Source of the DNA: Epiperipatus broadwayi | Lineage: Eukaryota > Onychophora > Udeonychophora > Euonychophora > Peripatidae | Direction of reading: 5' to 3' | NCBI GenBank assembly: GCA_028023455.1 | Contig: JAQFVV010012405.1 | Location: forward strand, 8,537,291-8,601,290 | Length of the DNA stretch: 64,000 nt | Part shown: positions 1 through 13,190 of the stretch, piece after piece | Numbering within the stretch: position 1 is the first letter of the stretch | How the letters are laid out: the number at the start of each line of letters is the position of its first letter | The notes under the pieces: generated by a model | Seen by the model: the letters and a program-made list of their open reading frames with translations, nothing else | The model's database searches: none | What the model was told of the DNA's origin: nothing | Made by a program: the position numbers and the translations under genes

Positions 1-1337
1 TAGATAGTTTTTAAAGTAAAAAGATTGTGTGCATGTGAGCAATGTAGGATATTTATTTACAGTTTTTATATCTATTATTTTTCAAAAGGATTCTTATTAC
101 TGCAGTTGATGTTCTGAGAATTTTTTCTTCCCTCATCCATTCATTTACCAGATTCTTGTTTATTATATTCAGAAATAGCATTTTCAGACTTTTTTATTTT
201 ATTTGAAATGCTTTAACAAATTTTACTGCTTATCAAAAATATTATATTTTTATCAACTGACAAAAATGTTATTTTATGTTTGGATAACAATAAGGTCGAC
301 GTATTTATTCTCTATTCCTTTTGATTTTTTTGCCGTTTGTAGTTTGTTTTAACTGTTCTTTTTTTTAAAAAAAATTTAAATAAATGTTTAAAACAATAAT
401 ATAATTTGTAATTATACTTTTAAAATGGATATTTTAAAAAATGTAGTCATGTGATTCAAGTGTGTTATTTGAATATCGTTACTCCGTCAGTTCATTATAA
501 TATAAAAATCTTGTTGAGTGGGGAGGATTATAAAATTTATTTTAAATCTGCAATAATTTAGTTTTAATCTTTTTTTTTTTTTTCGAATTTAATGTATTAA
601 AACCCTAGTGAATTATTTTGTCATATTGTAAAATTCTAAATAATATAAAATGATTTTTAGTCTTCAATTTTTATTTTATCTTTTTTGATCTGTAATTGCA
701 AATGTAAAATATTATATTAATAAAGTATATTAACTCAATATGATTTTAACAGCAGTTCTTTTTAATTCTTTTCAAGATCCATGTATTGTAAACTTGAATA
801 ATCTGGATATTAGATGATAGTGCTATTTTATTAACATCCTTAGATAAGATTCTGGCTTATAGACTTTGTCAGTGTGGATATTGAATTTAAATCTATTACT
901 ATCCAGTGTCCATCAATTATTCAAGCTTACTATTAATATACATCTGTGAAATAAGGCAAAAAGAACTACTTCCAAAGTGAGCCTTAAATTTAAGCAGAGA
1001 ACATTGTGTGATGATGTGTGTTAATATTCATTTTAGTCCCAAGGTAGGGGTTAATGGACTTTGGTTTGTTTTTTGCATTTGCAATATATTTTCATAATGA
1101 TCAAAATTTGAGCCATATTATCATCTGAGATTTCAGAATTTCTTAATCATGTGAAAAATTTAAATTATGTTAAGAAAATAAAAAAAATAAAAGAAACAGA
1201 AAAAAAAAATCAATGAATAAAAAGAATCCAGCAATAAATGCTAATGATTTTGGTATTAGAGATGTTAGGATTATGGAAATATTTCAGTGCTGAAATGGTG
1301 ACTGAATTTTATATCACATTATATAATTTATATTATT
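1..1337. other. AT-rich intron sequence
   Basis: Probably intron of the AP-3 beta gene whose first visible exon starts at 4230. I see homopolymer T and A runs and no exon-like, tRNA-like or recognisable transposon sequence. The last 13 bases (1325-1337) are the left target-site duplication of the next element. Confidence 0.5.
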
Positions 1338-1839
1338 CTCCATACAGTAGTGCCACTCAGTGCAAACCAGAGTAAGCAATGGATGCATGAATGTTTATGC
1401 ATAAAATTCCTATCTAGTACCTCATCCAATATCCCCAGACTAGTTTCTAGCTTGTGGTTTCATCAATGATAGAGTCTTAGATCTGACTTCACCTAGATCT
1501 TAGGATCTGATGCAACCCTCCATCAACCACCCTTTACTTTTTTAGCTAACTATAAAGGTTTGAGTCCAAAATGAAAACACAATAATGTTTTCAAGCTAAG
1601 CTCATTAGCTTGTATAGTTGTATAGATCTGAACTCAGTTCAGCATCCTTACCTCACCGATGAAAGCCACAAGCTAGAAACTAGTCTGGGGATATTGGATG
1701 AAGAGGCACTAGATGCACAAACCTTCCTGCATCCATTGATTACTCTGGCTTGCCCTGAGTGGCACTACTATATGGAGCGTTTTGCCTCTGTGAAAAACAG
1801 CTAGTGTAAGCATAAAGAAGGGTGATCATGTGCTGTTTA
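1338..1839 (+). mobile_element. Fold-back hammerhead element, copy 1
   Basis: An inverted repeat: the left arm, starting CTCCATACAGTAGTGCCACT, returns as the reverse complement near 1760-1780. A one-sided tail follows (about 1792-1839), ending like the other copies in GGTGATCATGTGNTGTTT. The element is flanked by the 13-bp direct repeat AATTTATATTATT (1325-1337 and 1840-1852), which I read as a target-site duplication. Each arm carries a hammerhead-like core, minus strand at about 1424-1482 and plus strand at about 1643-1699. Both cores have a base change in CUGAUGA (UUGAUGA and CCGAUGA), so both ribozymes are predicted dead. The ORF at 1610-1804 lies wholly inside the element and is not a gene. 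Confidence 0.8.
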
Positions 1840-2036
1840 AATTTATATTATTATTGGAAACCCTCGATCTTTATTGAATTTAAATTGTTGCATAGTTTTG
1901 AATTTTAAAATGTCCTTTGGAAGAAATAATCCTACATTAGCAATTTATTTCATTATTGATATAGTAGTTTGTGTAAAAGTTTAGTGCTTCCTGAACTAAA
2001 TTATCTTATGCCACAATTTTTTGATTAAGAGTTTTA

Positions 2037-2342
2037 CCAAAATCACACTTTTCTTTATTTTGCTGAAATATCCTATAAATACAATTTATCCAAACCACTT
2101 CGAACACTTTTTAGCAAAACTCTTTATTTGTACATATATACATACACCTATGTTTCAACTGTCCTGCAGTCTTCTTCAGAGCCAGTTCATTTTAATTTCT
2201 TAAAAAAACGTTTTTTTAAGAAATTAAAATGAACTGGCTCTGAAGAAGACTGCAGGATAGTCAAAATGTAGGTGTATGTATATATGTACAAATAAAGAGT
2301 TTTGCTAAAAAGTGTTCGAAGTGGTTTGGATAAATTGTATTT
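2037..2342 (-). mobile_element. Long-hairpin fold-back element with PLE-like ends
   Basis: A near-perfect hairpin: about 2075-2208 pairs with about 2213-2342 around a centre near 2210. A non-palindromic tail (2037-2074) lies on the left only. An exact 13-bp direct repeat ATTAAGAGTTTTA (2024-2036 and 2343-2355) marks the insertion. Each arm carries a hammerhead-like string: CTGAAGA, then a stem starting GACTGCAGGA, then GAAAC (left arm, minus strand) or AAAAT (right arm). The same string recurs at 25282. It resembles the degenerate hammerheads in pseudo-LTRs of Penelope-like elements. There is no coding capacity. Confidence 0.75.
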
Positions 2343-2355
2343 ATTAAGAGTTTTA

Positions 2356-4229
2356 ATGTTTGAAATTTTTTAGTTATAAAAAATATGATTCAGCCAAGAT
2401 TATTTTCATATGTATAAAAAGAATTGTGTATATATATAGAGATATAAAAAGAATTGTGTATATATAGAGATATGGTTTAATACTACCAAAAATTTAAAAT
2501 GCACTCATCGTGCAAATAGTGTTTGTCAAAAATTACCTGGCAATGATGCAATGCATATCCACATATTTAATATTAATATAAAAAAGTGTAGATAATATAA
2601 CAAAGCAGTCTGGATTGAGCAAAGCAGAATTTTTTTTAAAAAAAACTTTGGCTAATATTCCAGTCCTCTAATCACATGGCTTGCACATTTTATCAAGAGA
2701 AAAAAAATCCATGGGTTATTATATTAGGAAATTATTATTACTGCCTCTTACATCACTTATAATTCAGTGATATTTTTTTGTTTTTTTATAATTTTTATTG
2801 TCTTTTGATTTCTGTTTTAATCATATTTAGGTATGGATTGGTTTATTATTGATGATGATAATAATTGATGAAGGAATGATAAAATTAGGATTTTCTAGTT
2901 CTATTTCCTTTGTTAGAATAGGTAAGATAGTCAGATTTTGAGATCACAAGTCATTATAATGAAATCAAGAAGTTAGATGAAAGAAAGTTATTCAAAAATA
3001 TTCACAATTTCATTGAATTAACTAATACCGATACTTTCTGATTCACTACAAAAATGCCATGAACCTTGAAAGGTAAATGTATGAAATGTAATAGATTTAA
3101 TTCTGTTTTCGGCATATATAATTTAGAATTTTAATGATAGTAAATTTTTTTATTAATATTAATAAAATTATCTTTCTACATATTGTTTGGTTACATCTAT
3201 AATTCTAGATTTGTAATGGGAAGTGTTTATTTTAGGTACTAAGTAACCTGATAACTGACGGTTTTTTTTTTTTAAGACTATTATTATTACTAGGAATTCA
3301 TAAATCCCATTCACTAACTGTATTGAGTCTTTTTATCAATTTTTATTGACCAATATATTTTTTTTCTTCAATATTTCAGGAAATATTGCATTGTTCCTTT
3401 GGTTATTGCTTACTTTCTTTCTTTTTCTTTTCTCATCCATTATTTCAAGAACAATTTTTTTGACATGGCTGGATTTTTGGCTTTCACCTATGGCCAGATT
3501 TGAATTCAATTTTCAGTCTAATAATCAACCATGCATTTTCTCAGCTGCATAATTTTATATAAATTAGATGTTTTGTTTTTTTTGCCTACTGTGTTAAGAA
3601 GTTTATGTATTATATAACTATTCTTGCTTAAAACTATTCCGCTCTTTACTCATAACAATCCTTTGGTAATCCATTTCACTAACATATATGCTAAAGTTTA
3701 TGAACTCATTCAAAATATTGCCTATATGTAAAGAATTAAAAAAACCCTCAGGTTATTCACTAAATTGGATAGTGTGTCAAAAACAATAATCTTAAATGTA
3801 CATATACAAATATATCTTCTTGATTATAATTGTATTTGACAAATTTAATGATTGTAACCTATAAAACTTCTATATTGAAAGAAACTATGCAGATAGGGCT
3901 TTTTCCTGCTCTAACTTAGCTATTTGTATGATGTACGACAAAGAATATTTTATTTTTATTTATGCCTGCTATTTATATCTGGCCTGCATTTCTGTTCTCA
4001 CTGTGTGTCATGGTATAATTAAATATATTGTTTCTACTTACATGTGTTCTGTTATTAGTAGTAATTTTAATATTAGTAGTTATTTTTTAAATTAAAAATA
4101 CATGTTACTTACACACAAATATATACTTTGCTTTCACGTTATTATTAATATAGTAATTCATAAATTATATACCAAGTTAATTTTGTTCTCATTTACATCA
4201 TTCTTATTGTATTTTTGTTAATATTTTAG
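2356..4229. other. AT-rich intron sequence
   Basis: Contains a short direct repeat of TATAAAAAGAATTGTGTATA (about 2415-2475) and otherwise only AT-rich sequence. It ends in a T-rich tract and AG (4228-4229) that form the acceptor of the following exon. Confidence 0.5.
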
Positions 4230-4357
4230 TAGATGTCACTCCCAATACAACACCTCTTTTGCAAGGCCATATTTTATCTATGTTGACTCCCGCTTTGCCT
4301 AACCTTACAGCAAATACTAATACAGAAAAACTGTCAAATATGCCAATATTAAATCCT
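4230..4357 (+). CDS. AP-3 complex subunit beta, internal exon (hinge end)
   Basis: First AP-3 beta exon visible in the window. AP-3 is the adaptor complex that sorts cargo from endosomes and trans-Golgi to lysosomes and lysosome-related organelles; beta-3 is one of its large subunits. The exon starts after TATTTTAG with two bases completing a codon, then encodes DVTPNTTPLL and, further on, MLTPALPNLTANTNTEKL. It ends at a codon boundary before a consensus donor GTAAGTA. The text is low in structure and rich in T, P, N and L, as expected for the hinge just before the C-terminal domain, where animal homologues have a short LLDLDD-type stretch. Identity rests on in-frame joining to the strongly conserved next exon. 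Exon borders are predicted from splice motifs only. Confidence 0.75.
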
Positions 4358-4518
4358 GTAAGTACATTTTCTTTAATTTTGAAAGATATGAAAATTATTA
4401 AAGAGCTATTTTTGTATCCATTTATTATATTTTATTTTGTAATTCAATTGTTACTAATTTTCTTCTTTTCTGAGACAACATATCTGGTAAAATGAAAATA
4501 CATGCTGAAAAGATACTT

Positions 4519-4602
4519 TTTAAAATAATATTTAGCTTTATTACTGCCAAGCATGCTTTCAGTATATGCTAGGCAGTATTAAAGCTAAATATTATTTTTA
4601 AA
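4519..4602. repeat. Short hairpin sharing ends with the 57-58 kb inverted-repeat element
   Basis: A near-palindrome. The left half contains TAGCTTTATTACTGCC and GCATGCTTTC; the right half returns GGCAGTATTAAAGCTA. The same CTGCCTAGCATGCTTT motif occurs in both arms of the inverted-repeat element at 57240-58135, so this looks like a minimal relic of that family. Confidence 0.6.
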
Positions 4603-6371
4603 TATACGTGAAGAATGTAAACACTTGTAAACTGAAAGTCATATAAATATTAGTCTAAAGCGAATTCAATCAGTTATTAAGTAATTAATAATCTAGTTAG
4701 TTATCATTATATAATTGGTTTTTGCCAAATGAGTAAGCAACCATTAAAAGAAGCTGTTAATTAATACAAATGATGAGAATAATTTAAATTATTAAATTTA
4801 CAAATGCATTTAAACTGTAGAGATGAAACAGTACACAAATATGTTATAAATCTAATAATGTTAAGTTCTTAATATCATGATATAATATGATTTATTTATT
4901 TATTTAACATATCGATGTTTTTTTAACAAACAACTAAATATTGCATTAAAAAGAAATCTGGAAAGATTGCAACCATTAATTAGACTTATTAATGGCTTTA
5001 TTTAATTCTTCAATTCTGCCACTGTATGTATAAATTGTATAATTATTAATTGTGTTTCCATGTTTACCCAACCACATATATCAGATGCTGTTAAATGTCA
5101 TTTCTGAAACATATAAGCAAGTACCTATGAGTGATCCTGAACATGTTGATGAGATTATTGTAGAACAAAAGTGTTGGATCTGGAAAAACGGGTTTGTTTC
5201 AGTTTCATAGAAAGCCATTTTTATGTTATTATTCTTCAGTTGTTTGAAGGGTTTCTTGGTTATAGAACAGTGATTTTGATTTGAAGTGTGTCTTAGATAG
5301 TGAAACTTAGCCTTGAATTAACCTGATCTATTTAATAATGTGATTATCCTTTTGTCTTAATGTGTAAATCCCTGAAGATGGATATTTATTACTTGTTTAA
5401 TAATGATTTAATTTGTATCAGAATTTTAACATTTATATGACCTTCAATGCACAACAATTTTTATAAACGAATTTTATAATATATATATAGTATACATATT
5501 TGCATGCAATTTTTGAAATGAAGATTCCTTGTAAATAACTAAAATCTATTTTAAGTAGTACTGTCTTTTTGGAGTAAATGTTGATTTGCTGTAATTTCTA
5601 CATAATTTATTTCAAAACTGACCAGAAATTTCTCTATCCAAATACATGATAATAATCATTAATATAATATAATAAATAATTGATTTATCAATACATATTC
5701 CTCACAGTTTTGTATAATGTTCTAAATCTTTGTTTATTTCATTTTTTATTGTCCGTCTTTTGGTTGGGGCCATGAAAAAAATTTGTTTTCTCCTCTAATA
5801 TTTTTTTTAACAAATAGCATTTAATTTATTCAGTCCACGGTTTCTATTTATATCAGGCTTTTTTAAAATCTTCATAATTTCTCTTAATAATTTCTGATTG
5901 CATTTGTCAGTTTACTAGAATATGCTTTTCATTGAAATTAATATCATATTTTGTTCATTTAATAAGTGAATAAAAAGCCAGCACATTAGGTTTTCCTTAA
6001 TTGCAAGAATACATTATGATGTTTTCTTTCACATTCATAGCTTTTATTCATGTTATTGTGCTGTTTAAAAATCTCTATAGCTTCTTTTAATAATCTCTGA
6101 TCACATTGGTCAGTTTTCACCAGAATGCACATATCACTGAAATTGATATTGCATTGCATTAATTCAATGGGTAATTAAATTACCAACACATTGGATTCTT
6201 TCATAATTGCAAAAATACATTATGTTGTTTTCTGTTTGCATTGATTCTATGATTGGTCTGATGTGTGAATGAGAGTAGACTTAACATGGGATTTCATAGA
6301 TGGCATGAAATTCCAATAATATTTTATCCTGGAATGTGGAGATATTTCACCATCATTATTTTTTATTAATA
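4603..6371. other. AT-rich intron sequence with one short unexplained ORF
   Basis: Mostly AT-rich. On the plus strand, 5085-5210 encodes 41 residues with a protein-like composition (contains SETYKQVPMSDPEHVDEIIV) after an acceptor-like ATATATCAG. It has no donor site and does not fit the phase of the surrounding AP-3 beta exons. I do not recognise it. It may be a decayed transposon fragment. Confidence 0.35.
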
Positions 6372-6379
6372 GCATAGAC

Positions 6380-7168
6380 CAGTGGTCTTCAACCTTTTCA
6401 CACCTGTGTACCAGCAAAAATAAAGATAAGGTTTCACGTTCCGGCAAAAATAAGGATAAGGTTTCATGGACCGGCAGAAATCTATAGATAAATTTTCTTA
6501 AAGATTTAAACTGCTTAGCCTTAGATGAACATAATTGTTATAACTGACCAAAACAACACACTAGTTACTATGTATAGTAATGGTGTTGCTTACCTTCACA
6601 TGTTGAACACTCTTTCTCGGGTTGCTTAGTCATACTGTTACAGAAAACAGTATAATAACAATCATTCTCATTAGTGTGCTTGCATTGCTACTTTTGTTAT
6701 TTCATTGTTAAAACATGCAAGAATAAAATGTTATTCATCTGTTGGGAAATATCACAGCTAGTGTAATTACATGATAATGATTATGATAAATGTAATATCT
6801 ATATTTAATGTTAAATATACAAGATGAAGTTATATATATGGAGTTTGTATAATAAAAAACTTTTTTTTTAATTTTGAATTTTTTTAGAAAAATAATAAAA
6901 AATTTAATTCTACCCCCCCATAAACATCTGTGATAACTAGAAAAACATTAATTTATGTATGATTGATTAGATTTTGTTTTTGCTCTATTTTTTTTTTTTT
7001 AATTGGGTAAAAATGGGATGAAAAAATAAATAAAAATTGTTTATATTAATTAAAAGTTTAAACTCTTATTATTTTGTTATTACAAACTTTACTGCCAGTC
7101 TACCGTGGACCGGCAGAAAACTTCTGCGGCCCGGCACAGGTCCGCGGACCCAAGGTTGGAGACCACTG
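6380..7168. mobile_element. hAT-superfamily MITE, 789 bp
   Basis: Terminal inverted repeats CAGTGGTCTTCAACCTTTT and, on the other end, CAGTGGTCTCCAACCTTGGG. The element is flanked by an exact 8-bp direct repeat GCATAGAC (6372-6379 and 7169-7176). CA-G-starting inverted ends plus 8-bp target duplications are diagnostic of hAT elements. Near both ends are repeated GGACCGGCAGAAA-type subterminal motifs, candidate transposase binding sites. The interior is AT-rich with no transposase ORF, so it is non-autonomous. Confidence 0.9.
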
Positions 7169-7176
7169 GCATAGAC

Positions 7177-10100
7177 TATATAAATCCTATGGAAAATATT
7201 GCTGAATTGTTAAAATCTTTTATTATTATTATTATTATTATATGAAGTAAACTTTTTTAAATAATATTATATCAATAACATTCTTAAGGAAGCATTTAGT
7301 AAGTATATGCTTGTGAGCTTTTTAATTCTATGTGACAGGATTTTGGTCACAGAAAATAATTGAACTGAATTTGCTGGTTAGAATAAAAATGTAGATATCT
7401 ATAATGTTTTTGTTTTTTTTTAATATTATGTGCAAAAACAAATTATCATTATTTCTTTTACTTAATATATCAATAAACGAAAGTCGGTTGCCGTAATTAT
7501 CATATAGTGAATTTGGTTTTATTATTGCAAAAATTTTAAAAAGTTAACATGAGCTGTCCTATCTTGAGATTAAAATATTTGATTAAACTTATATATACAT
7601 ATATCGTTGTTACACATGGTTTAATACTGAGTAGCAAAATTAGTTTTTTTATATATTGCAAACAAGTGAAATAACTAATTTATTGATGGTTGAATCATAT
7701 AAAACTTAAATTTCCTAATTATAGTAGTAATAATTAAATTTGTTAAGCGCATACTCATTACATAAAGTAATATATATATATAAGGCTATAACCTTAAGAC
7801 CATGTGCCTGAAAAACAACAGTAGGGACCTTTACAAATCTTAACACAAGATTTAGATAGATAGTCAAGGATCATGGTAAACATAGTTTCATTTTCCATGC
7901 TTGAGATGAGATGCAATAAGTTTTGAAACTATATTACTTTAAATGTTATCTAAATTCTACATAATTATATATATAGAATGTATGTATGCTTATAGATGAA
8001 ATATCACGTTAATTCATCAGAATGTCTCATATTTACATAGATATATACTATTATGTAAAGAGATCTTGCACAGGTTCTAGTAGTTGTATCTATCTGAAGA
8101 AATTTTTTACTTTCTAAACTGAGTTATTACTTAGTAAATCAAATCAACAATCTATGAGTTGGTATTGTAATATTGGTAAACTGATGTACTGGTAAATTGC
8201 GAAATATACTCTAAAATTCTTACCACTAATTTGATATTTTTTATTGTTACTTTGATAAACTGCATTTATCAAAATGATACATATATGGCATTTTTATTTC
8301 TGGCATTGGACAAGTACAGAGTGCATGATGCTCACTGGAATAGTTTGCTGGCTTTGTTGGAATATTTTTTTACTTATTAAAAACTCATTATAATTGAGTA
8401 TTATGAAAAGATAACCATTAAAGTTCAATAGTTTTATAATATAAACGGTTGACAGAACCTCCCAAACCTTTCTGCCATACCAGAGTGCAACTAGGCTATT
8501 CGAACCTAGAAAATTTATAAAGGCAGCAGATACATACGGGTGAAGTTTAACTTTATCGAACCGAAAGCCCCAGTCACTAGCATAGGGAGAAGCTGAGCTT
8601 AAAATATCACTGAATATTTATTCTTGATTTTAAAAAATATTAATAATAAAAATATATATAAATAAATTACTGTCAAAATTAATTAAACAAAACATTTTAT
8701 TATTACGCACATACATACACTAATACAAACATAAATTAACTATTAAATATATTTGATTTAAATTATATGCACAGATGGGGACATTTAATACAATTTAATA
8801 TTTTGCTAAGCGTAAATACGCTTCATAGAATACACATATAATTAACCCAATCATTTTTAACCTTAAGCTAAAATTTTGCATTTAAACTAATGTTAGCTTA
8901 CTGATATAACGACGTGACCAATGCAAAATGAGATTGTTAGCATAACACAATCATGTTGACAGGAATTTACATCTGTATCATGATATCATTAGAAAATAAT
9001 GAATCATGGTGGAAAAGAATGAACATCTTCACAATGGTCATTAATAAAATTCACCAACAGATAGGAACGATCCACTGTCCAATTGGTGATACAAAACGAA
9101 GTCATTTGAAATATGTATAAAAGAGATGCTCTGTAAATAGGGATAGTGGTCTTTGTCGGCTTACTATCCTAACCAGAGCATAAGAAAATCACTGGCATAG
9201 GAAATACATCTATGACCAATGGCAACATGATGGTTATACTTTTGGGCCATGCGTTTAGGTGGGTGTTATGCTCTGTATGCTAATGCACCATAAGGGAATG
9301 AGTATCCAATGCACCTACCCAGATCACAATGACATAAAACATCTGTACATCTATCCACCAGTACTGATTCAACTACGAAACAATCCAATATTAACAAACT
9401 TAGCTAACATAATGTTACAAATCTATGCAGCCATTTATGCCTAATTTAAATTATTAATTGAAAATAAATTTACAATAATGGAAATGATATCAAACACATA
9501 TATAAAAAGTATAATAAATAATTTAAAATTTTAGTCAAATAAGAGATTTCTTTTAAAAATTAAGTGACATTTAAAATTACTACTTGGAAAAGAATATATT
9601 ATATAATTAAAGCTCACATTTCATTTAAAACAAAAGCTCATACTTTCCAATGCTATAGGTTTATTGAAGTCTGGCTTTGCAATCCTTTATACATCACACA
9701 ACTCCATTCGAAGGTCCTTCCATTTCGTATGAATATTGTTCTTGGGATTGCTGGCCAGTTTCTGGGAACCATCACTGTGGAGGCTGCCTCAGCTGTTGCA
9801 AATATGAGAAACTTAATTTATTGCATGATCCCTACATTTTGGAGATCCTCAATACACATATAAAATGTGTTTCAATAATACGCCATCTAAATGTTCACTT
9901 AAAAGTTTTCTTTTTATATCATTTTTGAATTCTTATCATCAAATACCAGGATTGATCTTGCCTGGCGTGGCGATGATGACTTTTCTTTGTGGACGGTATG
10001 TTTATTTCTATCGTTATTAGCCAGCTTGCTTTAGAGTAGGAACTCAAAATTTTATCACTAGTATTTTTTAATATATCTCTTATCTGATTTTATAACCAAG

Positions 10101-11466
10101 ACATTATAGAAAATAATTTCCATTCCAAGATTAAAAATAACTTTTAACTTTAACTAGTTGACAGCTTTTTTTTTTTTATTCTTTTATATTAAAATCAATC
10201 TTGTTTTTAGATTTTTAACTTTAAATAATTATATAATTAGTTTGCCATCTGTGCATTATATATATTAATTTATAAAAATTATTAATTTTTATATATTTCT
10301 ATTTGATGGTGATTTTATCTATAGATCTTTTCTACTTTTATTAGAAAATGATGTAATGGCATATATGTATACCGTTACAATAAGGCATTAAAGCATGATT
10401 TGACAGATTAGAATTGTTTAATGTTTAGCAGTTAGAGCTATGCCTATATATATGGGAGTAGTTGGATATGTAAATGAAGCTTAATATGTAAATATGGCAT
10501 TTAAATGTTCCATTTTTTTGACAATGGAACTCATGAATCTTTTCTGTTGATAGAATGTGGATCCTTTGCAATCGCTCAAGCCTCTTTATATTTTCTTTTT
10601 CTATCATCTCTCTCTGCACAGATGGTTCTCACAAGTCAAATATCAACTTTATCAATAATAAACTTATATTATTATCTGATAGCATATTCAGTTTTAGTGT
10701 TGAAACATTTTGTTGTGAAAACATTCATACTTGATGAACTAGCAAAATTTAAGAATACTTTGAAAGATTAAATAAAAGAGGCAAACTTTTTATTGTGCTA
10801 TTTAGCAATATTTTTTTTTGATTTCAAATGACAAAGATTATACTTTGTAATAAAATCAGTAAAACTACAATCATGAAGAAAATCATGGAATTAATAGAAT
10901 TTATTTATAATAAAAACAATAAGTGATTCTGTTTCTTAACATTTTTGTTTAAACATTATTACTATTATCTTATCAATGAAAGAAAATCTTTAATTCCTAA
11001 TAAAGATGTAAACCAAAGTATCCCATAAAGGACCAACTCTGATTCAAAAGAAAGTCAATAATTTTAATTAAGTCATCAATAAATAATTAGCATATTTTCA
11101 ACAAGAAAAGTAGAAAATTATTTTCAAATATGATATGTTTCCTAGTGACTACCAGACCAGCAAGTGTAGAATCTTAAGTAATCAATCGTAAACAATAGCT
11201 TTAGAAAAATATTAAAATCTTTCATCACTATAATACCACTATAATTATTCATATTCTCAGAACCATGTAACTTGCTACCTGCTATATAATTTTTGACAAC
11301 AAAAAAGACAACATTCTTAAAAATAATTTGGCAGAATTTTTTTTTTGTTCTGAGTTGTACATTATTTTAGAATGATATAAATTACACAGTTACTTTTACA
11401 AATTTGAATCATTTTTCATATATCCTCATATACCAGATAATGTTTTTATAAGCCATGTATCATATA
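7177..11466. other. Intron sequence without recognised genes
   Basis: Largely AT-rich. Two moderately GC-richer stretches (about 8440-8600 and 8960-9430, plus 9655-9850) look like decayed repeats, but I cannot name them. ORFs at 9259-9444, 9564-9928 and 10505-10771 show no recognisable domain or repeat of known type. I see no tRNA or splice-bounded exon that fits the gene. Confidence 0.4.
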
Positions 11467-11478
11467 TATGTTAATACT

Positions 11479-11697
11479 TAACAGTAAAACTAAAAAATAT
11501 AATGGTAATTAACTATTATATGCAATCTTTTAATTCGCAGAAGTACTTTAATCCTCCTAAACTGTCGTTAACTTAATGGCAGTTGAGAAGGGTTAAGGAA
11601 TTAACCGAAAGTATTTCTGTGGATTGAAAGACTTTATATAATAGTTAATTACCATTATATTTATTAGTTTTTTAATTAACAGACATTGTATTTGTAT
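11479..11697. mobile_element. Palindromic fold-back element with 12-bp target duplication
   Basis: Two arms pair around a centre near 11572: the left has AATATAATGGTAATTAACTA, the right TAGTTAATTACCATTATAT. Direct repeats TATGTTAATACT at 11467-11478 and 11698-11709 (12 bp) flank it. A short tail lies outside the right arm. It is non-coding. Size, symmetry, one-sided tail and target-duplication length match the other fold-backs in this window, although I see no hammerhead core in it. Confidence 0.6.
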
Positions 11698-11709
11698 TAT
11701 GTTAATACT

Positions 11710-13190
11710 ATATATAATTTGCTATTAATAAAGTTTATTTTATTAAAAAAAATAAATTAGAATCCATGAATGCTTTCTCCAGGACTTCCTTATTTTGTAT
11801 TAAAAATTAGATCACAATTAGGAGACCAAAGTTTAGACAAATTATGTTTTTGTGTGATTATTTTTTAAAATGATTTGTTAAACAAAAAGAAACATTTAAT
11901 TGTATATATAAGTTAAGATTCTTTACATTGTTTTTGTGATGAAGATCCATGCAGTTTGTTTATATATTTTGAATTATATTTTATGTTCAGAATATAATTT
12001 TTATTGCATACATTTTTTGAATGCTTGATTAGATTTGAAAAAAATGTCTTTTTATATATATTATTTATTGTTATAAATTTCAATAATATTTTTTTTAAAA
12101 AAAAGAAAAAAATACCAGATAATTACCTGTCAGTCAATTTTGATTGATAATTTTATTGAATTACCAGCAATTGAACAAATCAGTAAATGTACAATTCCTA
12201 TTTCTGGAGGGGTATTTAAGTAATCATTACATATTATCAAAGAATCTACAAATTATTAAATTTGAATGAAATCTTTTTATTAAAAGATTTGTAACTGCAT
12301 TTTTGCTTTCCTCTATTTTTCTACTTAAATATAACTAATGTAATTATATTCAGCTTTATAATTTTAGTGTTGGTGATCACACATAACTTTTATTAAAATT
12401 ATGGAAAAAGTTTGGAAGTTATATATCTTTTTATTTATGTTCTTCCTGACATGAGAAAAAAATTTTAGGTTATGCATTTTAATATGAGGTTCATTAAAGT
12501 TTATGATATAACTCCAAAATTGAAATGCTAGAATAAATTATATTTAGAGAATAACAAAATAATGGGAAACAATGATCAATTGGTAAATCTTAGGGTTAGT
12601 ACTCTATTGCCTAATTGCTTCACCTGCCTTTAGACAGAGAACTAACGTAAATACATAAACCTTGAAGTTTAGAATCAATTGTATGTAAGCAGTTTAAATC
12701 TTATGTTATACACAGTCAGCATTTTCAATTTAATGTTTCTGTTTGTGAATTAAACCAATATATATATATATTGTACCTATATTGATATAGGCACATATAA
12801 TTTTTATCTAAAATTATTATTAAAGTAATCTTTCATAAAAGAAAAACATAAAATTAAATGTTGAAGAGTTTATTGCAGCTTGTTTTCGAAAAAGATAAGA
12901 ATTAAATAGTTTTCTAGCGTTAGTTTTTGAAATAAAAAAAAGCTACAATTAATTAATCAAAAGGGGGGAGGGGAAGTCTTGGTTTGAAAAATGAAACTAA
13001 AGGTTTACAAAAGGAAATAAATAGTTTTTATTAGTATTCGTAAAAATATAATTTAAAAAGTTAAAACATACAAATTTCTTTTCATTCAAGTTTAATTAAA
13101 GAAAAAATAATGTTAAAACTAATATATGTGCGTATATATGTGCGATTGTCAACAATAGAATAAATGTTATTATAAATAAATGAAAGTTAA
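11710..13190. other. AT-rich intron sequence
   Basis: Simple AT-rich sequence with homopolymer runs and a G run near 12963. No gene or transposon signature is seen. Confidence 0.4.

Noticed and set aside
2037-2342. Whether the perfect hairpin could be a microRNA precursor
   Set aside because: Arm length of about 130 bp, exact 13-bp target duplications and related copies elsewhere mark it as a transposable element.
5085-5210. 41-residue ORF with protein-like composition
   Set aside because: No donor site, no fit to the gene's phase and no family I recognise; kept only as a note.
9950-9995. Exon-like segment between AAATACCAG and GTATGT in the first long intron
   Set aside because: 46 nt is not a multiple of three and the required phase-0 frame starts GAT TGA (stop), so it cannot be an AP-3 beta exon.
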